Of a stretch of DNA of 64,000 nucleotides, positions 15,585-23,720 are shown one piece after another. A program made the translations under genes and the position numbers. Numbering within the stretch: the stretch's first letter is position 1; each line of letters starts with the position of its first letter. The notes beneath the pieces are model-generated. The model ran no database searches. It had not been told where the DNA came from and worked only from the letters and a program-made list of their open reading frames with translations. Source of the stretch: Collinsella tanakaei (GTDB lineage Bacteria; Actinomycetota; Coriobacteriia; Coriobacteriales; Coriobacteriaceae); contig NZ_JACJMB010000001.1 in NCBI RefSeq assembly GCF_016902615.1, forward strand, positions 1 through 64,000. Reading direction: 5' to 3'.

Positions 15585-16508
15585 ATGTCACCGATGGCAT
15601 CCGATAGCACCATCCCCGCCGCGCCCCTTATCGACGCGCGCAGCCTCACCAAGCACTACGACGGCTTCTCGCTGCAAGACGTCAACCTCACTGTCGACGA
15701 AGGCGAGGTCGTCGGCTTCGTCGGGCAGAACGGCGCCGGCAAGTCCACGACCATCAAGGCCCTGCTCGGCATCATCGAGCTCGACGGCGGCGAGGCCCGC
15801 GTCCTGGGCACCGACGCGCACGACCTCGGCCACACGTCGGCAGGCGCCCGCACGAAGGAGGAGATCGGCGTCGTGTTCGACACCGTCTCCGTCCCCGGGC
15901 ACCTGCGCGTCGCCGACGTCGGCCACGTGCACGCCCTCGCCTACAGCACGTGGAGCCAGCACATCTTCAACCGGCTCACGCGCGCGTTCGCCCTCGATCC
16001 TGCCAAGCAGGTGAAGGACCTCTCCCGCGGCATGGGCATGAAGCTCAGCCTCGCCTGCGCGCTCTCCCACGGCGCGCGCCTGCTCATCCTCGACGAGGCC
16101 ACAGCCGGCCTCGACCCCATGGCCCGCGACGAGGTGCTCGACCTGCTGCGCGGCTTCGTGGAGGCACCCGGCCACGCCGTCCTCATGAGCAGCCACATCA
16201 CCAGCGACCTCGAGAAGATCGCCGACCGCGTCGTGTGCATCGAGGACGGGCGCATCGTGTTCAACCTCGCGAAGGACGAGATCACCGACGAGATGGGCAT
16301 CGCCCGCTGCCGCGCCTGCGATTTCGAGACCATCTGCGCAAGCGGCATCATCCCCGAGCGCGAGATCCGCTACCGCAAGCACGACTACGGCATCGACCTG
16401 CTCGTGCCCGACCGGTTCGCGTTCGCGGAGAACTTCCCGAACATCCCCGTCGACCACATGACGATCGACGATTACCTCACCCTCACCCTGAAAGGCGGTG
16501 TGCGATAG
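15585..16508 (+). CDS. ABC transporter ATP-binding protein (YtrB-like)
   Basis: This 307-residue ATPase has Walker A GQNGAGKST (about 47-55), a signature region LSRGMGMKLSLACAL, Walker B LLILDEATAGLDP and switch His in MSSHITSD. The C-terminal extension is ~90 residues. ATG 15585 follows AAAGGA at six bases. It is the second gene of the gntR operon; the stop is directly followed by the permease start. Probably involved in cell-envelope stress or peptide-antibiotic response, judging from YtrA-type operons in other Gram-positives. Confidence 0.88.
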   Translation: MSPMASDSTIPAAPLIDARSLTKHYDGFSLQDVNLTVDEGEVVGFVGQNGAGKSTTIKALLGIIELDGGEARVLGTDAHDLGHTSAGARTKEEIGVVFDTVSVPGHLRVADVGHVHALAYSTWSQHIFNRLTRAFALDPAKQVKDLSRGMGMKLSLACALSHGARLLILDEATAGLDPMARDEVLDLLRGFVEAPGHAVLMSSHITSDLEKIADRVVCIEDGRIVFNLAKDEITDEMGIARCRACDFETICASGIIPEREIRYRKHDYGIDLLVPDRFAFAENFPNIPVDHMTIDDYLTLTLKGGVR

Positions 16509-17234
16509 ATGAAGCGCGCATACCAAGTAGAGATGGCCGTTATCCGCAACTACACCCGCCAGCTGTTCGGCCTGGGTATCTTCGTCGCAGCGTGCACCTG
16601 CGTCGGCATGCAGAGCCTCGCGGGCGCACCCGGCGTCCTCACCTGCATGTACTTCATCATGGGGGCGCTGGCGACCTCCGCCTACGATGAGCAGAACAAC
16701 TGGGGCCTCTACCGCCTTGCCATGCCGTTCAACCGCCACGAGGTGGTACTCGCCCGCTACGGCGCCATCGCGACGATCGGCTTGATCGGCATGGCCGCGG
16801 GCATGATTGGCGCCCTGGCGCTCTCCGCTATCGCGACCGTGGCCCCGCTGCCGGGCGACCTGTCCGCAACGCTCGGTCTCACACAGGACAACATCCAGGC
16901 CATGGTATTCTCCTGCGCGCTGTGCGCCATCGTCGGCTCCGGCGTGGCGGCCATCGAGACGCCGATCTATTTGCGCTTCGGCCAGACGAAGGCGACGCAG
17001 TGGATCCCGATGATCAGCGTCCTTCTGTTCATCAGCCCCGCGATCATCCTCGGCGCGACCGGCGGTCTCGGCAACTTCGCGGGCATCGCCGACACCATCC
17101 GCGGCATCTTCGCCTTCATCGAGACGCCCGTCGGCGCAGCGGTCAGCCTGGTCGTCGCCCTCGCCGTCTCCGCGATCATCCTCGGCATCTCCGCCGCCAT
17201 CTCCCTTGCGCTCTACGACCGCCGCGAGCTGTAG
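16509..17234 (+). CDS. ABC-2 type permease of the gntR operon
   Basis: The 241-residue membrane protein has about six helices, including FGLGIFVAACTCVGM, ATIGLIGMAAGMIGALALSA and a last SLVVALAVSAIILGISAAIS. Its ATG follows the ATPase stop directly and AAAGGCGG lies in the end of the ATPase gene, so translation is coupled. It resembles the ABC_2-permease group that begins MKRAYQ/MKGLLLKD. Works with the ATPase at 15585-16508; cargo unknown. It converges with the MFS gene 12 bp downstream. Confidence 0.82.
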   Translation: MKRAYQVEMAVIRNYTRQLFGLGIFVAACTCVGMQSLAGAPGVLTCMYFIMGALATSAYDEQNNWGLYRLAMPFNRHEVVLARYGAIATIGLIGMAAGMIGALALSAIATVAPLPGDLSATLGLTQDNIQAMVFSCALCAIVGSGVAAIETPIYLRFGQTKATQWIPMISVLLFISPAIILGATGGLGNFAGIADTIRGIFAFIETPVGAAVSLVVALAVSAIILGISAAISLALYDRREL

Positions 17235-17246
17235 GGCCTCCTCTGG

Positions 17247-18512
17247 TCACGCCTGCGACCCGCGCCGCAGCCACGCCGCCACGAGCACAATCATCGCCGC
17301 AGCCACCGCGCCGATGGCCCAGGCGGGGACGGCATCGAGCGCGATGCCGTAGGCGAGCTGGCCCGCCGGCGTGGCGCAGTTCGCCAGCATGTACGTGAGC
17401 GCCATGACCTTACCCACGAGCGTCTCAGGGCTCTCCACCTGCAGATACGTTGTCGCCACGATGCTCATGGCCGTGCAAAGCGCCATCGTCGCCGCGAAGA
17501 TCGTGACGAGCGCGGCGAAGGCGAGCAGCGGCGCCACGGGAAGAGCGACCGCCGCAGACGCCGCCGCAAGCGTGCCCGCGATGCCCACCAGCAGCGCGGG
17601 CACGACCCGTATGGAGAGGCGCCCCGGGAACGCCGCGATCAGGCCGCCGCCCGCAAGGCCGCCTATGGCGAGAGCCGCCTGCAGGGCGCCGAGCAGCTGG
17701 TTCGACAGGCCGAGCGTCTCGGTCACGATGTAGGGAGAGCAGACGTTGAAAAACGACGAGCCGAACAGGTTCAGCAGCGTCGCCGCCATGATCGTGCGCC
17801 ACAGGACGGGGCGGCCCCGCAGAAAGCCCAGCGCCTCGGCCATGTCCGCGCGCGCCGTCACGAGCGCGCCGGCGGTGCGCGCAGGCGGCGTGTAGGGAAC
17901 GCGTACGAGCGCCCACGCTACGACGGCGCCGAGCGCGAAGAGCCCCGCCGACACGACCGCGATCGGCTCGACGCCGAAGAAGCCGAACACCATGCCGCCG
18001 AGCACCGGCCCGCCGATACCCGTGAGCATGCCCACCTGGTTCATGAGGGCGATGGCGCGCTCCAGCTCATCGGTCGCCACCAGGTAGGGAATCGCCGACT
18101 GCACGCAGGGCTGCAGCAGCGCCTGCGCGGCGAAGGCGACCATGAGGACGGCGATTGTCGCCCCGATGACCGCCGGCGTCTCGGCCACGAGCCAAAACAT
18201 GAGCATGCATGCCGCGAGCACCGCGTTCACGGCGACCATGACGCCGCGCTTGCGCGTGCGGTCGGCGATGATGCCGCCCACCGGCGCCAGCAGCGTATAG
18301 GGGGCGAACCCCACTGCGACCACGCCGCCGAACAGCGCGCCCGACCCCGTGAGGTTCAGCAGGTGCAGGGGCAGCGCGAACTGCAGGACTTCCAACCCGA
18401 GAAGCGCGAGTCCCTGCGAGCCCATGAGCGCGACGAAGCGCGGGTTCGCGGCGCGCTTGCCGGTGCGACCCCTTCGCTTCTCCCCCGTCCGCTTGGCATC
18501 CTTGGTTCCCAT
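17247..18512 (-). CDS. MFS transporter, 12-helix efflux type
   Basis: The 421-residue carrier has a basic cytosolic N-terminus (~1-25) and twelve predicted helices. Motif A-like GGIIADRTRKRGVMV appears after helix 2, and MLTGIGGPVLGGMVF carries a motif C-like Gly/Pro pattern. It resembles the MFS_3/macrolide-type exporters (MefA-like). ATG 18512 is chosen because AAAGGAG lies five bases before it. A 20-bp operator-like sequence sits 13-32 bp upstream and recurs in front of the adjacent TetR gene, so this is a TetR-repressed exporter. Substrate unknown. Confidence 0.87.
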   Translation of the reverse strand: MGTKDAKRTGEKRRGRTGKRAANPRFVALMGSQGLALLGLEVLQFALPLHLLNLTGSGALFGGVVAVGFAPYTLLAPVGGIIADRTRKRGVMVAVNAVLAACMLMFWLVAETPAVIGATIAVLMVAFAAQALLQPCVQSAIPYLVATDELERAIALMNQVGMLTGIGGPVLGGMVFGFFGVEPIAVVSAGLFALGAVVAWALVRVPYTPPARTAGALVTARADMAEALGFLRGRPVLWRTIMAATLLNLFGSSFFNVCSPYIVTETLGLSNQLLGALQAALAIGGLAGGGLIAAFPGRLSIRVVPALLVGIAGTLAAASAAVALPVAPLLAFAALVTIFAATMALCTAMSIVATTYLQVESPETLVGKVMALTYMLANCATPAGQLAYGIALDAVPAWAIGAVAAAMIVLVAAWLRRGSQA

Positions 18513-18524
18513 CGTTACTCCTTT

Positions 18525-18544
18525 CATACATATGGTCGGTATGT
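18525..18544 (-). promoter_or_regulatory. Operator-like site upstream of the MFS gene
   Basis: On the minus strand the 20 bp read ACATACCGACCATATGTATG. They match the site at 19362-19381 (TCATACCAACGGCATGTATC) at about 14 of 20 positions, including CATACC and ATGTAT. The two sites flank the tetR gene, one before each start. Confidence 0.6.
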
Positions 18545-18614
18545 TTAATGGGTCGAAGAAAAGCCGCACGAAGCGGCTCGTCTCAGGTGGCCATGCGACC
18601 CCGACGCAGAAGCC

Positions 18615-19331
18615 TTACGCCGGCTCGGAGCCCGCGGCGCCATCTGCCCCCTCGTCCTCGTTGAGCGCGCGGATCCGCTCGCCCCAGGCGTTGTTCCACA
18701 TCGCGACGCCATCCGGATCTTGGACGTCGAAGATCGCTCCCACGCCCAGCGCGTCAGCGACGCGCGCGAACACCGCGCTGCGCCGTGCGAACTCTCCCTC
18801 ATCGGAAAACGGATGGAACAGCGGCACCATCCACAGGTTGGACAACAGAAGGAGCGCCTCGGCGACCTCGCGCGGATGCTCGCACGTAATCGAGCCGTCG
18901 GCGATGCCCTCGGTAAGCGCCGGCTCCATGTAGCGATGCGCCGTGTCAAACAGGTCGCGGTACTCCGCCGCCAGAAGCCGGTCGTTTTTGATCGGGTCGG
19001 GCGACGGCCTCATGGCGTGCCAGAGCTCCGCCGAGGGACCGTCCGCCGAGGTGGTGTAGAACGCGCGGATCTTCTCGAGACCGGAAAGCGTCGTGTCGGA
19101 GGCGATCCGCTCGACCTGCTCGACCATGGGCCGGTTCGCCCGTTCGAACACCGCCTCGAAGATATCCTCCTTGCTCTTGAAGTGATGGTAGATGGCGCCC
19201 TTCGTGAGGCCGCCGAGGTCGTCCACGATGTCGGCCATCGTCGTCTGCTCGTAGCCCTTCGTCATGAACAGCTCCTCGGCCACGTCGAGAATCCGCTTGA
19301 CGGTCTCCTCCGGGTACTTGTTGCGCGCCAT
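18615..19331 (-). CDS. TetR/AcrR family transcriptional regulator
   Basis: This 238-residue repressor has the canonical TetR domain: ILDVAEELFMTKGYEQTTMA (about 14-33), DDLGGLTKGAIYHHFKSKED (about 37-56). The C-terminal domain contains the helix pair ERANRPMVEQVERI and LLLLSNLWMVPLFHP, which resembles multidrug-responsive TetR members. GGGGGAG lies before ATG 19331. It is followed after 102 bp by the MFS gene on the same strand, and both starts are preceded by a similar CATACC...ATGTAT site, so it probably represses itself and the exporter. Confidence 0.9.
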   Translation of the reverse strand: MARNKYPEETVKRILDVAEELFMTKGYEQTTMADIVDDLGGLTKGAIYHHFKSKEDIFEAVFERANRPMVEQVERIASDTTLSGLEKIRAFYTTSADGPSAELWHAMRPSPDPIKNDRLLAAEYRDLFDTAHRYMEPALTEGIADGSITCEHPREVAEALLLLSNLWMVPLFHPFSDEGEFARRSAVFARVADALGVGAIFDVQDPDGVAMWNNAWGERIRALNEDEGADGAAGSEPA

Positions 19332-19361
19332 GGTCTCCCCCCACTCCTGTCGATGGGCTTA

Positions 19362-19381
19362 TCATACCAACGGCATGTATC
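19362..19381 (-). promoter_or_regulatory. Operator-like site upstream of tetR
   Basis: TCATACCAACGGCATGTATC on the plus strand, 31-50 bp upstream of the TetR start. It contains the imperfect dyad CATACC-AAC-GGCATG and matches the site before the MFS gene. Confidence 0.55.
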
Positions 19382-19567
19382 TTGCACAAGGCGGACCGCC
19401 GAGCATCAGATTCCCGTGTCACCGTGCCCTGACCGGCAGCGCGACAGGCGCATCCGCCGACGCTCGCCGCGCGGATGCGGACGCGATCGCGCCCTGCGCG
19501 CCTCTCCCTCGTCATAATGGAGGCATCATCACGCAATGCAGTACCGCGCACGCAGATTGGAACGCCC

Positions 19568-19918
19568 ATGGCCCGCACGCCCATCGCCCAGATGTCGTTC
19601 ACGAAGGTCTATCCTCTGCTCGTGCAAAAGGCAGAGCGCCGCGGGCGCACCCGCGAAGAGGTCGACACCGTCACCTGCTGGCTTACCGGCTACGACCGGG
19701 ACGGCCTTGCACGCCAACTGGAGCGCGACCTGACCTACCAGGAGTTTTTCGACGAGGCGCCCGCGATGAACCCCAACCGCGCGCTCATCCGCGGAAAAAT
19801 CTGCGGCGTCGACATCGCCGCCATCGAGGACCCCGTCGAGCAGGATGCCCGCTATCTCGATAAGCTCGTCGACGAACTCGCCCGCGGCCGCGCCATGGAG
19901 ACAATCCTGCGCGCCTAG
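19568..19918 (+). CDS. DUF2200 family protein
   Basis: The 116-residue protein matches the DUF2200 family over its length: MSFTKVYPLLVQKAERRGRT near the N-terminus, EEVDTVTCWLTGYD, then NRALIRGKICGVDIAAIEDP and RYLDKLVDELARG. The family's function is unknown; members are small, cytosolic and widespread, often on mobile or accessory DNA. ATG 19568 is chosen by family N-terminus; the ribosome site (TTGGA) is weak. It is divergent from the tetR gene and stands alone. Confidence 0.82.
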   Translation: MARTPIAQMSFTKVYPLLVQKAERRGRTREEVDTVTCWLTGYDRDGLARQLERDLTYQEFFDEAPAMNPNRALIRGKICGVDIAAIEDPVEQDARYLDKLVDELARGRAMETILRA

Positions 19919-20017
19919 CCGCAGCACGTGCTCGCACGCGTCGATTCGAATGCGCAGCGGCCCTCGCCTCATAACCGTGGTGCGCCCCAAGCGCTCTGCA
20001 GGCCGCCCCACCATCAA

Positions 20018-20074
20018 CCAACTTGTCAAAAGTCTCGCTTAGGAGTTCTCTTAGCGAGACTTTTGAACAGTTGG
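20018..20074. repeat. Large imperfect palindrome (stem 22 bp, two mismatches)
   Basis: The arm CCAACTTGTCAAAAGTCTCG... (20018-20039) pairs with 20053-20074 with two mismatches, around a 13-base centre. There is no T-run and no flanking coding gene within 100 bp on either side. It is probably a dispersed palindromic repeat or a strong bidirectional stop between the plus-strand DUF2200 gene and the minus-strand esterase gene, which converge here. Confidence 0.8.
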
Positions 20075-20192
20075 TCGCCCTGCGGAAGCCGGCGACATCG
20101 GATGGCTACCGGAGCGAAGACGCAGAAGCTATGCGGATGGAAACGTTGAGGGGCAGACGCGCAACGCAGCGTGGCCGATCCCGCATCGCTCG

Positions 20193-20858
20193 CTACAGAT
20201 GCACCTCGAGGGCGGACAGGCCCTCCTCGAAGCGCTCGCGATGGTGCTGCATGTGGTTGCCCGGACCGATCGAGCAGTCGACCGTGCACCCGTGCCGCTG
20301 GAGGATCTCGGCGCAGGCGGACATGTCGTCCGCCACGCTCCGCATGATGGGCGCCCCGGCCTTCGGCTCCTTCTTCCCGAGCGAGAAGAACGCATAGCGG
20401 CCAGCGCCCTCGAAGGGCGCCGCCCCCAGGTAGTCCACCCAGCCCTGGTACCACAGCGACCCCGACAGGCACGCACACGCCGAGAAGACTCGATCGCCCG
20501 TGAACGCGAACAGGGCGAACAGGCCGCCCAGCGAGTAGCCGCAGATGGCGCGGTGCGACGGCCGGGCGCCGACCTGCTCCTCCACGAGGGGTATGACGGT
20601 GTCTCGCAGCTCGTAGAACGTCGACACCGCGTCGCCGCCGAACCGCGGCGCCCCGCGCCGCAGGCCGGGAGCCTTCCACGGGGTGAGGCTGTCGTTCCAG
20701 TCGCGCACCGGAACGCTCACGACGGTCGCGCCGCGCCCGCGGGCGATCGCGGCGAGCCCCGCCGGATGCTCCGGGGAGTCGATGACGTAGATGACCGGCG
20801 ACGTGTCGCCCGCGCTGCCGCGAAACACCTCGACGTTGCTGATATCGATATATCCCAT
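20193..20858 (-). CDS. Alpha/beta-hydrolase, putative esterase
   Basis: The 221-residue cytosolic enzyme belongs to the esterase D/Fes-like alpha/beta-hydrolase group. The nucleophile elbow is ICGYSLGGLFAL (Ser about 109), the fold's oxyanion and strand pattern is seen in VIYVIDSPEHPAGL, and the catalytic His is probably in GPGNHMQHH near the C-terminus. The start at 20858 gives a usual length. Such proteins hydrolyse carboxylester or siderophore-ester bonds; the substrate is not predictable here. No other iron genes are nearby. Confidence 0.8.
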   Translation of the reverse strand: MGYIDISNVEVFRGSAGDTSPVIYVIDSPEHPAGLAAIARGRGATVVSVPVRDWNDSLTPWKAPGLRRGAPRFGGDAVSTFYELRDTVIPLVEEQVGARPSHRAICGYSLGGLFALFAFTGDRVFSACACLSGSLWYQGWVDYLGAAPFEGAGRYAFFSLGKKEPKAGAPIMRSVADDMSACAEILQRHGCTVDCSIGPGNHMQHHRERFEEGLSALEVHL

Positions 20859-20971
20859 GAGGTCCCACCTCCCAGATCAACCTGGACGACCGCGCCGCAC
20901 GGGCACGGTGGACGGACCGACGGCGCCAATATCCCGGTAGAGGCCCAATCCACTCGACGCCCATCATTGAA

Positions 20972-21433
20972 TCACGGCCGCGCCCGGTCCCGGACGGCGC
21001 GGGCGCCTTTTGCGGCGAGCGCGACCGCTCCCTTGGCGACCGCGACCGCTCCGCGACCGGCGGCGCGCGCGGCGGCTGCCGCCACCTTGGGCACCTCCCG
21101 CGCGGCGGCGCGCGCCGCGCGCCCCGCCTGCTCCTTTGCCACCGCGCCCATCTTCTCGGCCGCGGCATCCAGGCGCCGCTCGACAGGAGAGGGAGGCCGT
21201 CCCGTATAGACGCGCTGACCCCTGCTCGCCAGCGCCGCGCCGCCCGCGATGGCGGCCACGCCGGGTCCGGGCAGGACGCACAGGGGCACACCGGCCGCGG
21301 CGAGCACGGCCCCCGCGGCCATCTGGGATGCGCCTTTCACCTTCTGTCCGCGCGTGACGCAGGCGGCCCGGCTCGATCTTGTGGCCGAGCCCTCGTCTCG
21401 CTTCGGGGGCTTCTCCTTCGCATGCCGTCTCAT
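20972..21433 (-). CDS. Ala-rich membrane protein with PGPGW-like core
   Basis: The 153-residue protein has a basic N-terminus (about 1-35), a hydrophobic hairpin (about 38-70) built around VPLCVLPGPGVAAIAGGAAL, and a long Ala-rich, basic C-terminal helix (about 85-150). The LPGPG-x-x-x-I-x-G-x-A-L pattern is that of the PGPGW membrane domain. ATG 21433 follows AAGGAG at six bases. Function of the domain family unknown. The low-complexity C-terminus resembles DNA-binding Ala/Lys tails but is Arg/Ala based; no function is assigned. Confidence 0.65.
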   Translation of the reverse strand: MRRHAKEKPPKRDEGSATRSSRAACVTRGQKVKGASQMAAGAVLAAAGVPLCVLPGPGVAAIAGGAALASRGQRVYTGRPPSPVERRLDAAAEKMGAVAKEQAGRAARAAAREVPKVAAAAARAAGRGAVAVAKGAVALAAKGARAVRDRARP

Positions 21434-21599
21434 CAAGATCTCCTTTGCCGGGGCGACGCCTTCGCGCGTTCAATGGGATGCATATACCCGTTCCCGCGGG
21501 TTTTCGCGTATCGCCGGCGCGAATTAAGAAACACTTCATCATGCTAAAGCGCCCCGCGCGCGGCACCCGGCGCACGGCGCCTCCCGCATGCCTCTGCTT

Positions 21600-21668
21600 T
21601 GCAAAGTCTACTTGTCTAAAGATGCAAAGCATACTATACTTTTCTTGCAAAGCATGCTTGTCATTTCG
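21600..21668 (+). promoter_or_regulatory. Promoter built of three 23-bp repeats
   Basis: TGCAAAG starts at 21600, 21623 and 21646, exactly 23 bp apart, each followed by a C/T-rich tail (for example TGCAAAGCATACTATACTTT). A -35 TTGTCT (21612-21617) and -10 TATACT (21635-21640) have a 17-bp spacer, so the repeats cover both promoter boxes and the start site. They are candidate operators for the XRE regulator encoded 36 bp downstream. Confidence 0.72.
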
Positions 21669-21704
21669 AGATGACGCCCGGTCCGTCGACCCAAGGAGCC
21701 GCCC

Positions 21705-21914
21705 GTGAAGTCGCGTATCCGAGAGCTGCGCCGGCAGCACAAGATCAGCCAGACGGAACTCGCCGAGGCCGTGGGCACCACGCGGCAGACCATCACGTCC
21801 ATCGAGGTGGAGCGCTACACCGCCTCGCTGCCGCTCGCCTACAAGATAGCCCGCCATTTCGGACTCACCATCGAGGAGGTCTTCGATTTCTCGGAGATCG
21901 ACGAGGAGCTGTGA
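21705..21914 (+). CDS. Small XRE-family regulator
   Basis: This 69-residue helix-turn-helix protein is of the short Cro/CI type that begins with a MKxRIRELRR motif: SRIRELRRQHKISQTELAEA, TTRQTITSIEVERYTASLPL, then FGLTIEEVFDF. GTG 21705 follows AAGGA at seven bases. Proteins of this size usually sit in front of a small membrane protein gene, as here (the next start is five bases after the stop). Three 23-bp promoter repeats upstream suggest autoregulation. Confidence 0.88.
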   Translation: MKSRIRELRRQHKISQTELAEAVGTTRQTITSIEVERYTASLPLAYKIARHFGLTIEEVFDFSEIDEEL

Positions 21915-21918
21915 CATC

Positions 21919-22413
21919 ATGAGGAACACCATCGAAACCCTGCGCGAGGATGTACGGAGACGCCTGCGTCGCGAAATCGCGAGCATCGCCATCATCGTCT
22001 GCGCCGCCTGCGCCCTGATCATCCTCGACATGACCGGGACCCTACCCGCCATCCGGGGGGACGCCGCCTCAACGAGCTTCGTCATCGGCTGCGTGTCGGG
22101 CCTGCTCGCCGTCGCCGGGGCGCTCACCGTGAAGCGGGCCGCCGAGATGCGCCGCGCCCTTGCCGACGACGCCGCGCTCCGCCGCCTGCACGCAAAGGAG
22201 AACGACGAGCTGCAAGCCCATCTGGAGCGCGAGGCCGCCCGCACGTTCGTCCAGATCCTGCCTGCGCTCGTCGCCGTGGCCGTCTTCGTCGGCGCCCTCG
22301 TGAGCACAGAGGCCATGCTCGCGGCCGCGGCGACCGCGGTCTTCCTCTCCCTCGCCCTGCTCGCCATCAAAATCCGCTACCGGTGGGCGTTCGGCGCCCA
22401 GGCGACCGACTGA
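21919..22413 (+). CDS. Four-helix membrane protein paired with small XRE regulator
   Basis: The 164-residue protein has two hydrophobic hairpins (about 21-37 with 52-70, and 111-127 with 130-149) separated by a charged cytosolic helix (about 73-108, KRAAEMRRALADDAALRRLH). I do not recognise a named family, though similar XRE-linked membrane proteins are common in Firmicutes and Coriobacteria. GAGGAG within the end of the XRE gene serves as ribosome site, so the pair is one operon. Function unknown. Confidence 0.75.
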   Translation: MRNTIETLREDVRRRLRREIASIAIIVCAACALIILDMTGTLPAIRGDAASTSFVIGCVSGLLAVAGALTVKRAAEMRRALADDAALRRLHAKENDELQAHLEREAARTFVQILPALVAVAVFVGALVSTEAMLAAAATAVFLSLALLAIKIRYRWAFGAQATD

Positions 22414-22487
22414 CCGCCCGTGCCCCGAACGGGGCGCCCCGGCGAGCCGCGGCATGCCCGCCCCTCGCGGGATGCGCACGGGCGGGA

Positions 22488-22964
22488 TCAGTCCGCAAGA
22501 AGCGGGGTCTTCCGCAGCAGCCGCAAGATGGCACGCACGGCGGACCCCGCCACGAACAGCTGCCACAGCCGCGCCATGGGGAAATTCATCGCCACGGTCT
22601 GGAGCCACGTCGCCACGAGCTCGCCGACAGGCGGCTGCTTGAACGCGGGCGTCGCCACGAGGCTCATCATCGGGCACATGCTCCAGCAGGTGAACGCTCC
22701 CATGGAGACGGTGATGAGCAGTGACGGCACCTTCGCCGGGTCGAGCAGCCCGAACGTCAGGCGATGCGCGATGCGGCCCCCGACGAGCGTCTCGAGCGCG
22801 ATGACCGCCGCCATGAGCGGCACGATGTCGGCGAGGGGCGCAAGGAGCATCTCACTCGTCAGCCCTCCCGCCATCAGCGCCTGGTTGTAGAGTTCCATCC
22901 CGTAGACCATCGCGAATGCCATGAGCAGGGAGAACACGATGCGTTGGGCTTTAGTGACAGGCAC
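22488..22964 (-). CDS. DUF2798 family membrane protein
   Basis: The 158-residue protein has four hydrophobic segments arranged as two repeats, each with the DUF2798 pattern (IVFSLLMAFAMVYGMELYN and SLLITVSMGAFTCWSMCP). GTG 22964 is chosen because AGGAGG lies six bases upstream. The family is of unknown function. A strong hairpin at 23001-23050 lies just upstream of the ribosome site and probably ends transcription of queH, so this gene should have its own promoter or depend on read-through. Confidence 0.78.
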   Translation of the reverse strand: MPVTKAQRIVFSLLMAFAMVYGMELYNQALMAGGLTSEMLLAPLADIVPLMAAVIALETLVGGRIAHRLTFGLLDPAKVPSLLITVSMGAFTCWSMCPMMSLVATPAFKQPPVGELVATWLQTVAMNFPMARLWQLFVAGSAVRAILRLLRKTPLLAD

Positions 22965-23000
22965 GGTACGCCTCCTGTGCCCAGCCCCCATATCCGCAAA

Positions 23001-23050
23001 CAACGCGCTGCGGGAGGGCAACTGGACTTATGCCTTCCCGCAGCGCGTTG
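23001..23050 (-). terminator. Strong hairpin terminator after queH
   Basis: A 20-bp stem with one G-T pair (23001-23020 with 23031-23050) and ten-base loop; on the minus strand it is followed by TTTG. It lies between queH and the DUF2798 gene. Confidence 0.7.
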
Positions 23051-23135
23051 CGCGCTCCATCCTATCACGCGCGGCGTCGCGGCCCCGAAAAACACCATCA
23101 TTCGCACGCCGGACCGCAGCACCCCGGGGGCCGCA

Positions 23136-23720
23136 TCACGCACCGTGCTTCGCCAGGCGCCGCTCCTCGCGCAGGCGGATGCGGTCGAGCGCCGCCTCCG
23201 CCGCGGAGAACCGGCAGCCGCAGTAGTTCTGGCGATACATCCCGAGCTCGCGCGAGCGGCGCGTGGCCTCGGGATACCAGGGGCGGAAATCGCGGATGAC
23301 CGGCGTGAGCCCCTGCGCGGAGGCGAGGCGCGTGAGCACGTCGTTGCAGGTATCGAAGAGCTGGTAGGGCGAGACGGCAAGCGTCGTGGCGATATGGTCG
23401 AAGCCCTCGGCGCGCGCCACGCGCACCGCCTCGGCAAGGCGCAGCGCGTAGCAGGCACGGCAGCGACGCTCACGCTCGCGCGCCCCGATGGGCGCCACAC
23501 CGCGCTCCCACGCGCCGTAATCCTCGTCGGCCTCGATGAGCGGAATGCCGTTTGCCGCCGTCCACCGGCGAAGCTCCGCCAGGCGCCGGTCGTGCTCGTC
23601 GCGCGGCTGGATGTTCGGGTTCGTCCAGCAGATTGTGGGCTCGAACCCCTCCTCGATAAGCAGCCGCACCGGCTCGAGCGAGCACGGCGCGCAGCAAGCA
23701 TGCAGAAGAAGCCTCGTCAT
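23136..23720 (-). CDS. queH: Epoxyqueuosine reductase QueH
   Basis: QueH (formerly DUF208) reduces epoxyqueuosine to queuosine in the wobble base of tRNA with GUN anticodons. The 194-residue protein has the family cysteines: LLLHACCAPCSLEPV near residues 5-19, ERRCRACYALRLAEA, and YRQNYCGCRFS near the C-terminus; these bind a [4Fe-4S] cluster plus a second metal. Length is typical. Its start overlaps the upstream DUF3267 gene by four bases (ATGA), so the two are coupled. QueG/other queuosine genes are not in the window. Confidence 0.92.
   Translation of the reverse strand: MTRLLLHACCAPCSLEPVRLLIEEGFEPTICWTNPNIQPRDEHDRRLAELRRWTAANGIPLIEADEDYGAWERGVAPIGARERERRCRACYALRLAEAVRVARAEGFDHIATTLAVSPYQLFDTCNDVLTRLASAQGLTPVIRDFRPWYPEATRRSRELGMYRQNYCGCRFSAAEAALDRIRLREERRLAKHGA

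Noticed and set aside
20026-21291. A 421-codon minus-strand frame covering the esterase
   Set aside because: It is a different frame of the esterase and PGPGW-like genes, both of which have coherent family motifs and ribosome sites.
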